Position numbers and translations under genes: made by a program
Part shown: positions 49,421 to 62,670 of the stretch, piece by piece
Numbering within the stretch: position 1 is the stretch's first letter
Layout: every line of letters begins with the position of its first letter
Assembly (NCBI GenBank): GCA_036365515.1
Contig: CM070873.1
Span: forward strand, 69,127,529-69,191,528
Reading direction: 5' to 3'
Source: Torymus aiolomorphi
Taxonomy: Eukaryota > Arthropoda > Insecta > Hymenoptera > Torymidae
Length of the DNA stretch: 64,000 bases
Notes under the pieces: generated by a model
Seen by the model: the letters and a program-made list of their open reading frames with translations, nothing else
The model's database searches: none
Told to the model about the DNA's origin: nothing

Positions 49421-50110
49421 CCTTGGACAACGCCCGTGCACATATATACATATCCACACGCTCACATGAAATTACCTCTTAAATCTCCGATCCCACACCC
49501 GCACCTTGCGCAACAAAGAAAAACTCTCTCGCGCGCAATGGTTTCGCATGGACTACATCTATCTGACGCGCGCATGTACGCACCTTTGCGTTTAGAAATC
49601 CAGATCCAGCATATCTGGATTAGCAATTCTAATTTTAATCGCATCGCATAATAATAATAAAACACACAAACGCCCCTGCGCATATAGCCTCCAGTATACA
49701 CTATCACGCGCGCACATAAGCAATAGACTCCCAGCAATTACGTCAACGATCGCCTTTCTCAGGCTCGCTCGCTCGCTGTGGCGTGCATAAGATTCGCGAG
49801 TGATTTTAATTGAAAGTGCGTATGCGCGCGCGCTCTCGGTCGATTATATACGCGGGAGTATAGTATAGGTATAGGCGCCCTTTTGATGATGTACGTCGAG
49901 ACGCGAGTGCCATATAGGCTGACCATGCGCGTTATACACGCCCTGCTGAGCACTTTGCTGGTGCTACTGTAGGTATATGGGGGCCAGTAGAGCTATTTGG
50001 GCGCTGAGACGAGAGTAGTAATGGCAATGTCGAGAGTGGCAGCGGTCGCTGAGAGGAGCAGGGAGGGGAGAGAAGCAGAAATCTGGAACAACGGTTAGGA
50101 AAAATTATTG
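49421..50110. other. Skew island 19
   Basis: 49441-49500 has about 22 C and 3 G. The core 49740-49860 is CGCG-rich. 50041-50100 has about 27 G and 8 C. Confidence 0.5.
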
Positions 50111-51800
50111 TGACAATCCGGTAAAAATTTCAAGGAACCAACCATAATTTTTACCTCGCTGTCACGGTAAATTTTGTCTAAACTCTTCATTTATTTCACG
50201 TTAATCGAATTGTCGCGATAATTTTTATGCAAAAATTCTCTTCGTGTAGAAATTATGAGTAGTATGGAAAAGCGGTGCGCGTGGGTGGTCGTGAAGATGT
50301 ATCGGGTTGACCTCTGCAATGGTGATGGGGAAATAAAGTCTATATATTGATGTTGGGAAGGAATCGTAATAAAATGCAGTTTCTCGTGAACATTCGGTTA
50401 TATTTTACGTTTGTATATGATAAAGAGCTGAATCTTTGGTGCTACACGGCTGAGAATTGGTTATTATTGTTAAGTTAATGGTAATAACGTTTTTCAAATA
50501 TTGTACGATTATTATTTATATTTACCTATCTAAGTACAGAACTCCTCTGACAGTAATTTCAATATTTGATATAATAATGATTCATAACCATTCGAAACTA
50601 TATGTGCACAATGTTAATCAATGTTTGTTTTAGCGTAAATTATTGACGATACACCAAAGAGGATAACATAAATTACACTCAGACTGATTTAGCATCAAAA
50701 CACAATCTGTTTAGTGTTTATACGCCTAAATGTACAGATACCGTAATTATCGAAAGTCATCGTAAGTTTGGGATGAACCCCCTCCAGTGGAAATTGAAAT
50801 TCAATATTGATGTAACTGCGTACCTACGCGCTATAGAACATTTGCTAGTTTGGAACACGATATCTTGATTTATGCGAGCTGAGCATAGGCGAGAAACCTT
50901 CGAAAATTAGATTTGTACTTGCGGGACAGAAATCAGATACACGTAATAATAATACCTCGATGTATTTATAGTTAATACCCCTGTATTGAATTCTAATTTA
51001 TTCAATAAAATAAAATAAATGAGATTTTGTTCAAATGATTGTCATAATTTACAAAATACAAAATTAGGTACAATACGTAAGAGGATTAAAAAAATGCCTA
51101 ACTTTAAATTTTAATTTTGCTTCAAGTATAATTACATAAATTAAAGAAGTAATTGGTAACACTCGATTATTCAATATGGCAAACTATGTGCGTTTTAACG
51201 ATACCAAAGGAATGTCAAAATGGAATATATATCGCGATTATTCTACGTCCTTTTGAAGACTGCGTTACGTTCATATATGGAACTGCGCAAACATCTGCTA
51301 AACGGGGAAACTCGATTTTGGCCGCAAAGCGAACAGCGGCGGCCCAGATCAAAGGAAAACAAAATTAGACGACTCATTATGCCCTCTGTGCAAATATGCA
51401 CCGCGAGTAAATCCAGCAGTTTTCAATTTCGCGACGTGAATCGTACTGAAAATGTTTGCCGTTTTGCGAATTCGCTGTGCGTTCGTTTAAACGACATTGG
51501 TTTAATTAAATATGGACAAACTGATGAAGCTGGATAATCATTTAAAATTACGTATTTTATAGTTTATAATGAGAGTTTAAACAATGTGTTGATTTATTCG
51601 GAATTTTAAATTATTTGAATAAAATTAATGTCTGCACTTAGGGGGCGAAGCATACATAGTCGGTGATTTCCTGTATTCAAGTATGAGAGTTTTTGTAACT
51701 GACATTTTTTGGAAGCTAAAATTAAGATTTCAATAACTATCAATTAAATTGTAAACTGCATTTATAATAATTGCTTACTTTACATAACTGTATCTATACC
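50111..51800. other. AT-rich unassigned sequence
   Basis: No gene recognised. The frames at 51153-51537 overlap in different registers and carry no motif. GGTAAAAATT-type stretches near 50120-50200 weakly resemble the interior of the 57.3 kb element. Confidence 0.4.
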
Positions 51801-52570
51801 TACAAGTGAAATAAGGTATCCTCTTCACACAAACCCACGACCCAACACGTACAATAATTCAATTCCAACTCCATCGTTACACCACGAACATACTTCAGCC
51901 CGCCCTCATCTCTACTGCCGTTAATCGAGATCCACACACCTCTCAACCCTCCACCCACGATTACCCAATTAATTCGATATATACCTCTCCTCCCCCACTA
52001 CCAGGACCAACGGCCATTCAGCGCGACGACAACGACGACAACGACGACAACACGTGTACTTACATCTCCATTTCCATCGCGCTCACCCGCACTTTGTCTC
52101 CTATATATATATATACATATACATATAAACTCTCGTGCGTGTGCTGTATCTCGCGCGCAACTTTAAATGGGCGGAATCAAAGAGCCGGTGTACACGCTGC
52201 GAAACTCGGGAATTGCGCATTGTTGTCGGCTGGTTTTGCTGATCGCGCCGACGCGCGAGTTGCAGTTTTGATGGGGGGAGGAGGAGGCGAGCCTGAGGCC
52301 CGCGCTTGATGCTTGTTTTGTCCGAGTAATTAAATGTATTCAGCGAGAATTCGGGCGTTGTTGTTGCGCGCGGCGGCTCTCAGCTCGCGCGGAATCTGTT
52401 GTGTACGTGTATGTGTACGCGTCGTGTCGTCGGGCAAAATTGACGAAGAGGGGTTTTGTGCTATTTTTGAAAAAGACTATGGTGACGAGGGCTATTTTTT
52501 CTTTGTGGTTGGCAGATCACAAAATTGTACGAAAGTATATTGAGAATCATATAGGTTTTAATCGGGCAGA
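51801..52570. other. Skew island 20
   Basis: 51901-51960 has about 28 C and 6 G. An ACGACA hexamer run lies at about 52026-52052. 52261-52320 has about 26 G and 10 C. Confidence 0.5.
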
Positions 52571-53089
52571 CGAAGACATTAACATGTCATGTTTCTCTTG
52601 ATAGAAAATTTAAATTTTGATTGATCTCATAAATACTCATTAACAGATATATATCTCTCTATTTGGTAATACAAAAAATCATTCCTATATTCCTATTCGA
52701 AACTACAAGACCGCGGGCGTGGAGAAAAAGCGTGCATAAATATTCATTTCGCATTAACAGTCAACGGGACGCTAGACGGCTTTTAGCTTATCATATCGAA
52801 CACTTTGAATAATAACGCTCTCTCCCTCTCACTTGGGAATGAATTTTTAAACAATGCATGATTCATCAAATTGATGGATTGCATTCATTAAAAATATTGC
52901 GCAATGTATACCACGAGCTGTGCCGATCGTTACTTCTCAATCAAATTACTCGTATAACCGTATTATTTCTTCGCGCTAATTAAAGCAGACTGAAGAAAGC
53001 AGACTCTATCGAAAACATGACTTAATACACATCGTTATTTACCCTTATAATACTAAAAACTAATATTTTTAATGATACCACACACTTTT

Positions 53090-53800
53090 TCATCATTACC
53101 ATATTTTACGTCCACGATTCCCAGCCGTAAGTACCTACACACCAGCGGCCGAGCAACAGCCTCATAACCATATTCCTCGTGACACAGTATACATCCATAG
53201 TACACATTAACAATTTTTTGCAATCTAGCTTCGCGCAGCCACGCATGTTTATTATCGTATACTCTGTATACACACTCTCTCTCTCTCTCTCTCGCGCGGC
53301 ATAATAAAGATATTAATCTCCCGTTCTTTCTCTCCCTCGTAATATAATGGACCTTATATGTGCACACACTCGCGGCGAAGATTTGGGTCGGCGCCACCGG
53401 CGTCCCGCGGTGTTTGCGCGAGGCGTCGAAAGTCTTCATTTTAAGAAGCTTATGTGTGCACAGTATAAGTACGCGACGTAATCTCGTGAGATGTAGAAGC
53501 GCGGTGCTCTCGGCAGGGCCTGCATAAATCAGGTTGTAATTTCTTGAATTAATGCCCTTTGTGCGATGCTAATAACGAGTTTCACCTAGTAGGTTTTCAT
53601 TTTAATTTTCATGCGCGCTGGGCGTGTGTGTGCACTGTGTATAAGGTTTACGGGCTTACGCATTATTAAGACGCTTTTATTAGGCGTATACGCTGTGCGC
53701 GTTTATATAAGTGAAGTATATATAACGATAAACGAATGGATAGAAATTGAGGATAAACTTTTTAAAGCTTTATATGTAGAATGAGCACGCGTTGATTTAA
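53090..53800. other. Skew island 21 (weaker)
   Basis: 53101-53160 has about 21 C and 11 G. 53581-53640 has about 17 G and 11 C. A short (TC)n lies at 53275-53293. 52571-53089 to the left is AT-rich and empty. Confidence 0.35.
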
Positions 53801-53849
53801 ATAGTGGAAAGCGCTGCAGCTATATATAGTTTATAATGCAAACACCTGA

Positions 53850-54370
53850 CGTCCTCCAAGATGATACAACTCGTCCCCTCGCGCGCGTTTACCATTCCCA
53901 GCTCGATAACCGATAAAAATGGAAATGGCACAATATCATACTTAAATATGATTCATCGGCGTCCCGGCAGAGGATCGCATGCCGCGAGGACTTAACGATG
54001 CGAATTCTCCGGCTCTCTCTCTCTCTCGCTCTCTGTCTGCACGCGTAAGTAAGTATACGCGCGTGCTGCTTGTCGCGCTTTCGTATCGCTGCTCTCCGCT
54101 GGCCGACTTTTTATCTTCTTTATTCGGCGCTACGTATTGCGGCCGTATCCGAGAGTGAGCGGATTGCCAATTACGGTAATGATGGTAATTCGAGGATGTC
54201 GCCGCGCTAATTTTGGACTTTTTCGAAAATGCTGTTCGCTAATATGGTTTGTTAATTATGTCGGTAGGAGTGAGTTGGTATTTTCATGTTTTAAGGGAGA
54301 GGAAGGATATTTACAGCGTGTGGGATAATGTATAGTGGTGAGAGAGATTATTTCGTTTTTAAAGCATGTA
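53850..54370. other. Skew island 22
   Basis: 53821-53880 has about 17 C and 7 G. 54241-54300 has about 18 G and 2 C. Confidence 0.45.
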
Positions 54371-55320
54371 TTTCTGTTTTGAATTACAGCTTTGAATATA
54401 GATGTGTGCACAGGAAACTTGGCACCGGAACAGCATTTTAAGAGATGTTTTGCCAAAATGTACTTAATACTGCGATGACAAACAATACATTATAATGTTT
54501 TAATATTTTATGCAAAGTTCACAGTATACAATGTTAAAAGAGATAACTTTTTACTTCTTCTAAAAAATAAATAAGTCTCATCTTTTATACTCATCATTTC
54601 ATTTTTCAAATAAAAGAAGGAAAAATATTATCCAGAAAGCTTTTTTGAAACTGGCACAGCTCGCAATAATCGAAAGTGTTCCAAATTTGAATAAATAAAA
54701 AGATTATAGTCTTCCCTTGAAACGTATTGGTGCGCGATATCAGCGTTGCTCGAGACGTTCGCCGGTATATACGCCTATACAGCTTACTCCAATTCCAGTA
54801 AAGTGAATCACGTCGCATGGATCACGATCTCTCACCACGAGCCTTATACCAATTGCAGGACAATCGAAAGCCGTAGTTTTTCTCTAGCTACGTGCCAATT
54901 CGAGGGTATGAGTCACAGCTGTTTGTTCGCTCGTGGAGAATATCGTTACAGCGATGACATCTTGAAAAATTGCTGGATTGTACGACAATGCGGTGAATGA
55001 GAAAAAATTGTAAAGGATGATTAGTATCTTGATCGTATACAGATCGTTGATATATACATATATAAAGAATGCTTGTAAACAAAACTTCGATTGAAAAATA
55101 CTCATTTATATTCAAATTGTCAGATTAAAAAAGCTTCCTTTTTGAGGAAGCAAGAAATTATCTATTAATCAACGTATAATAATTTTCCCAGGGTACAATT
55201 AATTTTACTAAAAAAAGATCTGACGTATATATTCATTCAATAATATAAATTTACCAAATTTACATGAATATTATACGTTTTCTTCATTACACCTTCTGAA
55301 CAAGACATACAATTTTCATT
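54371..55320. other. AT-rich unassigned sequence
   Basis: No gene recognised. The 84-codon frame at 54746-55000 is not supported by any motif. Confidence 0.4.
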
Positions 55321-55846
55321 AAAATCAAATCGCCCCATCAAAAACCAACAAGAAACCTATATATATACAGTTCAAACACGGAGAATGCGAAGCATTAAAT
55401 CCTAGCAGCACACCCAAGACCTCCTCTCATATATATAAATCGCGCTGAGCGCGCGACGCAACCTCGCTGAAATATACGATCTCCGCGCGTTTTATATATA
55501 CACACACGCTTGTACGCGTATAACACACCTCTGTATACCTCTTTGACCACCACGTCAACGTCCACTCTCCGCGGGCACCGCGTCAATTGTACTGTACACA
55601 GAGTAGCAGCCTCGCAACCGAATACACACATATATACATATATACATACCCACCTAAGCTATGGAGAAAACGAAGATATCGGATTAACATTTATCTATCG
55701 GGCTAACGAGCCGAGGGCGCAGGCTAGGCGAGCTAGGAAGGATTTTTGCGCTGCCGAGCAGCAGCAGAAGCTGTAGTAGTATATAGTAGCTTGCTCCTCG
55801 AAGGAGGAGATGGTATCGACTATTTCTCGGCCTCTCGAGAGGCGCA

Positions 55847-55904
<58 letters not shown>

Positions 55905-56290
55905 CTTTCGTCTTTGTCCCTTTTCCTCGTATTTCGCTCGTCGTTTTTGAGGAGCGAGAAGGAGAGGGCTTATAATGCTTTCCATCGAGTCGCGTGTTGG
56001 TTCTGTAACGCGCGCTGAGGAGAAATCGGTTCCGGGCGAGCGGGGAGTAGATAAAGGAGGAAGTTTAAGTTTCCGAGTTTATTACGCTCTGTTGAGGGGT
56101 GGGTAGAGATGCGACAGTTTAGATAAAGATACGTCGATAAGTGGACTATCGGGAGGAGGGGGAACATGACATTATTGGGTTCGCGATGATCGGGCGGTCG
56201 CGAGGATGTAATTTTTGACCGATCTATAGTCTGATGGGCTTTTGTGATGAGCTGCAGGTTGTTTTGTTAGATTATAAGTTTTTTTTGTAT
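55321..56290. other. Skew island 23 with (CT)n
   Basis: 55321-55380 has about 16 C and 4 G. 56101-56160 has about 23 G and 6 C. A (CT)n tract of about 54 bp lies at 55848-55902. Confidence 0.5.
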
Positions 56291-56750
56291 GGAATCTCGT
56301 TTGATTTCTCAATTTTAGCTTGAAAATTAACTGTGTAAAAAGTCTTTTTCTGGCCGCGCGAAATTTAATGCGATGATTCGAGTGAAACGGGTTTGAAAGT
56401 TGAAATTTATTGAATCGTAGATCAACATCAAGCTGCTTTTAAACTGTGATCTAAAAAACCTTAGGTAAGATGGATTTACGTTAACCCTTTTCAAAATCCA
56501 AGACGTCTTGGGCATGAGCGCATTACGCAATGAAATGGTACTTTCGTTAGTCCTTTCTTTCGAACTGACACTTTGATTTACGATTTCAGGCTTCAGTCAC
56601 TCTGCCTTCTTATCCCTTTTAATATTATTATAATGAAAGTTTTTATTGTTAGTTAGTAAAAGACTAAACAATAAAGAAAATGAAAACAAATCAATCTAAA
56701 ATACTTTTTCATACCGACTTTCATTCTAATGTCACGACTAAAACTATTTT
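56291..56750. other. AT-rich unassigned sequence
   Basis: Nothing recognised. Confidence 0.4.
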
Positions 56751-57260
56751 CTAAGTAAAAACCTAAACAATTCAGTCTCAAAACGCCGCCCATCACCGCC
56801 AAACACACACACATTCCGCTAAAACGAGCGCATGCGTGCGCGCGTAAAAACGCAACCACATACGAGGCGGCGGCGGTGGTGGCTGCGCGCCGCTCGATGG
56901 AAATATTTACGGTTACCTGACAACCCCGCGGCGCAGAAAAGGGAGAAAAGGAGAAAATAATTTTCCCATTAATCGATCACGCGCATACCCTGCTTCGACG
57001 CTGCACGAGCGAGCTAGCGTGGCAGCTCTCAGGCATATAACAGTGCACTTGCGCGTGTATATACACAGGAGAAGAGAGTAGATGCGCCTCGCATGATAGA
57101 CGCGCGTGCAGGAGAGAAGTGGGAGGGGGTGTTAAAAAGAAAATCGCGATGCCAGCGTGTGGAGAGACTTCCTCCAGGCGGCCAGGAGAAAAAGGCGAGT
57201 ATGAGGGTATACAGGGAGCGTTCAGCGTTACGTATAGTTTGATAGTTTACGATGTGGGTG
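56751..57260. other. Skew island 24
   Basis: 56761-56820 has about 25 C and 5 G. 57181-57240 has about 21 G and 8 C. Confidence 0.5.
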
Positions 57261-57309
57261 AAAAGTATTGGAAACTATTTGAAAAATTACTTGTATTATA
57301 GTTTTACTG

Positions 57310-58092
57310 TACACGGAGAGAAAATTTTCAGTAAAAATTACAAAAAGTTCGATAATTTTTACCGAACTTCACGGTACTATGGTAACAGACTGACATTTTT
57401 GTAAATTTTACAGAACAGTTCGGTAATTTTTCTAAGCACTTACTTTTTACTGAACCGTTCCGTAATTTTTACTCTTTTTTAAGTTATAAATTTTATAGAA
57501 TATGGCGAATATGGTAATTAAAAAAATTTATCTATTTATGGGAATAATTTATATTAATCGCACTTATCGCTATTTTAATAGCTGGGAATCCAGTGTTGCT
57601 TTCCTTGTGGTGTAAGATAAGATGTAAATATGCACACCGCTATAGGAAATTTTTATATCTAAAGTCCTAAACATATCTAACTACTATACTACACATAACC
57701 TAAGTAATGCCTTACATTTCGCAATACGCAAACGCTTACATATGAACTTTAGAAACTCAGCGGACTTATATACTAACTGAGGAAAGTCGTGGTCACTTGC
57801 GAGTTTCAATATTCGCCATCTACCGGTTGTGCACGGTAATTCTCGCTGAAATTCAAGAACGCGCATGCGCACAACAGTCAACAGCGCCACCGCGCGTTAC
57901 GCCAACGAAAACTTCCAAACCTTCTCTTAAAAGTTACTGAACAGATCGGTAATTTTTACTGAAAATTCTATAAAAAGTATAGAAAGTCAAGTAAATCCGC
58001 TCATTTTGGCAGTCTGTTACCACAGTACCGAAAAGTTCAGTAAAAATTGCGGAACTTTTTGTAATTTTTACTGAAATTTTTCTCTCCGTGTA
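57310..58092. mobile_element. MITE-like element with ~100 bp inverted ends (TACACGGAGAGAAAA)
   Basis: The left end TACACGGAGAGAAAATTTTC (57310) is mirrored by GAAATTTTTCTCTCCGTGTA (ends 58092) with one mismatch. The arms continue through AGTAAAAATTACAAAAAGTT and CGGTACT.TGGTAACAGACTG, about 100 bp each. Interior copies of TTCGGTAATTTTT and TTTTTACTGAAC recur in both orientations. It is 783 bp. The 68-codon minus frame inside has no motif. Confidence 0.85.
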
Positions 58093-59090
58093 TGTTTACG
58101 AAAATTTTCTACTACATAAAACTTTTATCCATTTACTATAGGAATTTATAATGGTTCTTATTCATTTTGAATAAAAGTATTTTAAAACATCTAAAATCTC
58201 AATTTAGACAATAGTTTCTTGTTCATGCTTTTTTCAGTAATAAAGTTATGAAAGACAAATTCAATTGTATAAAAATATAATTATTTAGTACAACAACAAG
58301 TTCCTATATAGCTTTGAAAGTGGAATCAAAGAATATGTGAAAACTAAAAAAAATTGCTCTAATACTTCTAATACATTTTATTTGCAACATAATTATTTTC
58401 AATTGCACGTGGATAGTACGTGGATAACACAACAATCTGTTATTGCACTACAAAAAATATCCTCCAACTACTTTTCGAAGAACTTTTTTCAATATAATTA
58501 AATGTTCATTATTAACAAACAATCGAATGCAGAAAGCTTCATGTATACCGACTACACGCCACACGACGCCGTCGCAGCCGTGCACGCGCGCGAACCCAAG
58601 GGGTTAACGAGTCAAGATATCCCCGAGAAGTTTCATCGCACGTCGGTTTATAGATATACAACCGGCGCAGAGGCGTGCGTGTCTTGAAAAGCCGATGAGG
58701 CGCGCACGCGCGCGAGCTTTCAATTTTTACCTCTACATCGTGGCAAGTTCACGAGGTGTACCGGTATATACGAGCGACTTGAAAAATCATGCATCGTTGG
58801 TTAAGTCGGAAAAGAAAAGTGAAAAGTGAATAGAACTTGTTATTTTTGTATAGGTGAGTGATTTTTAAGAATTTATGAAAGTATTGGTAAAAATATTATA
58901 TTGTATTGCCAGGGAATCAATGTAAAGTACGGTGTTCGATTTCTTTTTTAAAAAATTTATTTATTTTATTTTTTACCATGTTATACTATTATTTTCTTAC
59001 GTTATTTCGTCAATTATAAACCTATAAATGGAAGAATTCAGTTTTAAAGGATTTTAATGACACTTAATCTTTAAATCCACTGTGTAAATC
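58093..59090. other. AT-rich unassigned sequence
   Basis: No gene seen. A CG patch lies at 58560-58720. The plus strand has a TTTTTGTATAG|GTGAGT junction at 58853/58854, treated under rejected items. Confidence 0.4.
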
Positions 59091-59098
59091 TTACTTAC

Positions 59099-59159
59099 CT
59101 ATCAAAAGAATTAATCCCCAATCTTTAAACCGATAAATCGACCGGTCGCAGCAACTTAC
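59099..59159 (-). other. Putative recursive-splicing cryptic exon 4 (61 nt)
   Basis: It starts with the GTAAGT of ratchet site 4 and ends ...TTGATAG|GTAAGT (5' site at 59093-59098), a perfect match to consensus. A pyrimidine-rich tract (TTAATTCTTTTGATAG) precedes that second site, so it could also act as a ratchet point. Two frames contain stops and one is open. Confidence 0.5.
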
Positions 59160-59178
59160 CTGAAACAAAAAAAAATCG
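59154..59178 (-). other. Candidate recursive splice site 4 (ratchet point)
   Basis: The minus strand reads CGATTTTTTTTTTGTTTCAG then GTAAGTTGC, junction 59159/59160. Both halves match consensus (long poly-T tract, TTTCAG, GTAAGT), making this the best of the four. It is the first in transcription order within the window and lies at the AT-rich left edge of island 25. Confidence 0.72.
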
Positions 59179-59199
59179 AAATCCATAAATATATCGAAT

Positions 59200-60130
59200 T
59201 ACACAGGTTTACATCGCATTTGATTACATTATACACACAGCCTTTCATTCCCAAGCCACTTAGCACTCATAACCCAGCTAATAATAAACAATCCGCACCA
59301 CGAGCGTATAAAAATCCACTTCATTACATAAACACCCGAGCCTCCCTACGACGACGCCATCCCTATACATAAACATTCAGCAAAAGAAAAAAAGAAAAAC
59401 AAAATCGCCACGCTACCCATATTCCCTGCTCCGAATATTCAGCAACCAGTGAGTCGTCCACCACCTCCATAAAACAGCCCTTATCCGCTCGCCCATCTGA
59501 TACACGCTCTGCTCCGCGTATATAGGTATCGAATATCTCTTATATACATACAAACCCTCCTCGTTCGCTCCTTTCCTTTTTGCGCGCGTTAAATCGCATT
59601 AACGCCGAAATAAACAAGGACTAGCTATGCTTCTTCTCCCCAGCGGGGGGCGTTAATTGCCCCGGTATGGAAATGCAAGTCGCGCGATAGTATATGCAGT
59701 AGTAAAGGTAGAAGCTGACCTCGTAACGCGCCGGGCTACTGCAGGTGACATAAGCTGCGACTGTCGCGCTCGGTGTCGACTGGTAGGTATGTATGTGCTG
59801 TAAATATCGTATGGTGGCGAGCACGCGTTCTTCGCCTTTCCACGCGACTTGGCGTACCGATATACTGTGTAACTGAGATTTATTATGCGGGTCTCGTTCT
59901 TTAGGTGTGGGTGCAGGGTGACACACACAGACACACACACAGGAGGTTGAGAAGGATTTTGCAATGGCTTTTATGTAATTTTACAGAGGGAAATTCTTTT
60001 CGTTCGGTGCATGCTTGATAAATTAATATACGTGCACTGTGAAGTGATAACGTATAATATGACCAGATGAAATAGATTAGGATTGGAATCATATAGATGG
60101 AAGATTGTATGAAAATTATCGAGTATTCAG
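59200..60130. other. Skew island 25
   Basis: 59341-59400 has about 18 C and 6 G. The core is 59560-59850. 59941-60000 has about 17 G and 4 C. Confidence 0.45.
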
Positions 60131-60399
60131 GCAAATTCAACGTTTCTTTAAAAAATAAAATGTTAAAATGTCTGAATTATATATGAGAGGAAATGCAATG
60201 TCGATAAAACTTTAATTTCCTAAAGCATTTATATAGAATTAAATCGATTTCATTTAATCGACGGATTATCCTCCAATAAAAACTCACGCATAGTTTGGGT
60301 TTTCATAAGAGAAAGTATTTTATCTTGGAAACGCATAAATTCTATTATAAAAACCTTTCGACTTTAACTTTGTAAACAAACGTGTATTTCAACAAAGTA

Positions 60400-61260
60400 C
60401 ACCAACCGCTACCTACACTTTCAAACCTCCCACGAAAAACTTCAACAAAAATCCTCACCTACTTCATTACTCAGCTACACGTATATATACACACACTCCT
60501 ACGTTTGTTTAATGAACCTCGAAAATTCCAATCAATATTAACGATAACATTACCATATTAACGACGCGGCTGCTCTCGCAACTTTCTCCGCGGAAAAAGC
60601 ACATACAGCGATCCATTCGTAACACTGTACACATCCACACACGCACACACATTATATATACGCACGGAGCCAATCTCATTAGCATAGAACGCGTACGCGA
60701 GCCCAAGGTCTAGGGCGAGCTCTTCCCCTCCCCCCTCTTGCCGCGAATTCAGAAATAACTCTCCTATACTTTCGCGACTATAGTATAGGGGGGACGTTAA
60801 CTGGGACCTCGCGCTTAGAAAACGCGGCCCTCGACCCCGTAAATACTCCACCTCGTTAACCGTAACGCTGTTTATTTTTGCGTCAAGTCTACACGTACTC
60901 GTCGTTTTCGAGATTCCGCCTTCTTTGATGAGAGAGGAATCGTGTAACGCCGTGCGCGGAACTGGATCACCGGATAAATGGGTTGCCCGGCGGACGAAAA
61001 TGTGAACATTTTTAGGACTTAAGCTGCGAGTGGTTTTCGGCTCGTAAATTATTGCACGAGAGTACATGTGTTGCGCGCGCCGCCTTGGCACGCGGACCGA
61101 GAGAGAGAGTTATCGCTCTCTGGGTCAACGATTTCGGTGGAAGTGTGCCTAAAGGTATACTTGTGCGCGCTTTTCAAAAGGTAATGCCTCTTGGAAATAG
61201 TAACGAGAGTCGAGAGAAAATGAAAAATGTTGAAATTAAAATTTTGTGAGCTCTTTTATT
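60400..61260. other. Skew island 26
   Basis: 60421-60480 has about 21 C and 2 G. The right side is milder (61141-61200 has about 15 G and 10 C). The 177-codon minus frame at 60558-61091 spans the core but shows no domain. Confidence 0.45.
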
Positions 61261-62030
61261 TATACATGTTTTTTAATTTCAGAGTTTAATTTCGTAATTT
61301 TAGTGTGGAAATTGCGATTCACTGTGGAATATCGATTGGCGACAATTATATAGATATAATTATTATCTTATTATAGTAATATATAAATAGAACTTATAAA
61401 CATTGCATAACAGACCTAATTGCGTGACGTTTCGTAATATTATACGGTCTTCGAAGTATATTTGGAAATGCTCTGCCACAAAGAGCCTTTCGTCGCAGTT
61501 TAATTGGAGTATAGTTTACGGTCCTACTGAAAATAATAATTTTATCGAAAATCAATTCGAACATTAAACACATTTTATTACTGAACTACAGCTTTCGCTC
61601 AATGCGAGTTACTAAAATACCGATGCCTTTATTATTCATTATACTTTGAAATGAAGCGTTAATATATACAATTTTATGCACTCACGCCAAATGTACATAA
61701 AAATAGAAACCCACGTGTATAGAGATTTGTTCTATGTATGGTATTGATTTAAAGTCGTACATATCATAAAGTGTATTAATAACGAAATTTATTCATGTCT
61801 TTATATTATACAATAACGTTCTCCAATTATTTAAAACGATTTTTACGTTGTTGATCCAATCATCTATACATACGTATTATTAATATCAAAACAATAATTG
61901 GATTCGAACGTACAAATAATATATCTAAAAGCAGTAGGCATGTACAATTTATTGTACATGCCTTCAATAAATTGCTGCCCAACAATTCGAACTAAATAAC
62001 ATAACGCACGATAATTTCCATTCAACCGCA
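61261..62030. other. AT-rich unassigned sequence with a perfect palindrome
   Basis: At 61936-61963 AGGCATGTACAAT is followed, after TT, by its exact complement ATTGTACATGCCT. No other feature recognised. Confidence 0.6.
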
Positions 62031-62670
62031 ACCAAAAAGCAATTTACCGAGTATTCTTCAACCCGATTCCCCAGAAAACTCAGCAAAACAACTCCAACTT
62101 TATACATACGTGTCTTTAAACACGCGCGAATCCCACACTATCCGCAAACGCATATACCTACCAACGTCGATCGGCCTCACGCACGCCGCGAGACTTTAAT
62201 AACAAGGAACAGACGAAAAAAGTCGGCGGACGCGCGCGCGCGAGAAAAAGGCAACCGGTCTTCCTTGTCCTTGAAGACGAGGCGTCGGCAGCATGAGCCT
62301 CCTGTCGAACGCTCTCACGCGAGAAGGAGAAGAAGAAGAAGAAGACAAAAAACGACGAGTCACAGACACGCCGCCCGCCGCGTCACTTAACACTTCCTAC
62401 GCATTCTCATCCAGGAAGTGCGGGACGTTTAGGTGGTCGTCGTCACGATCGTAAAACACACGCGGATCATCCTGCGGTTGATCGTTAACAGGAGTGACGA
62501 GAGGGTGGAGAGAAGTATAGTGACTGGGTGATGTCTGGCGGGCGGTATGTGGGCCAATGGTGATGATGGCGAGAGGACGTGGTTTTAGACGTTATTTTGA
62601 GGTTCGGAGATTGGTAAACGTAACGAGGGCTTGCTTCTATTTTTGTATTTATATAGACGTCGTCGATCTT
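62031..62670. other. Skew island 27
   Basis: 62041-62100 has about 19 C and 5 G. The core is 62160-62400 with a GAA run near 62325-62345. 62521-62580 has about 28 G and 8 C. Confidence 0.5.

Noticed and set aside
58837..58860. Plus-strand junction TTTTTGTATAG|GTGAGT resembling a ratchet site
   Set aside because: It is on the opposite strand from the regular series, is isolated, and has a shorter pyrimidine tract. Kept as an estimate of background.
60558..61091. 177-codon minus-strand frame
   Set aside because: Lies in a CpG-rich island where stop codons are rare; no motif seen.
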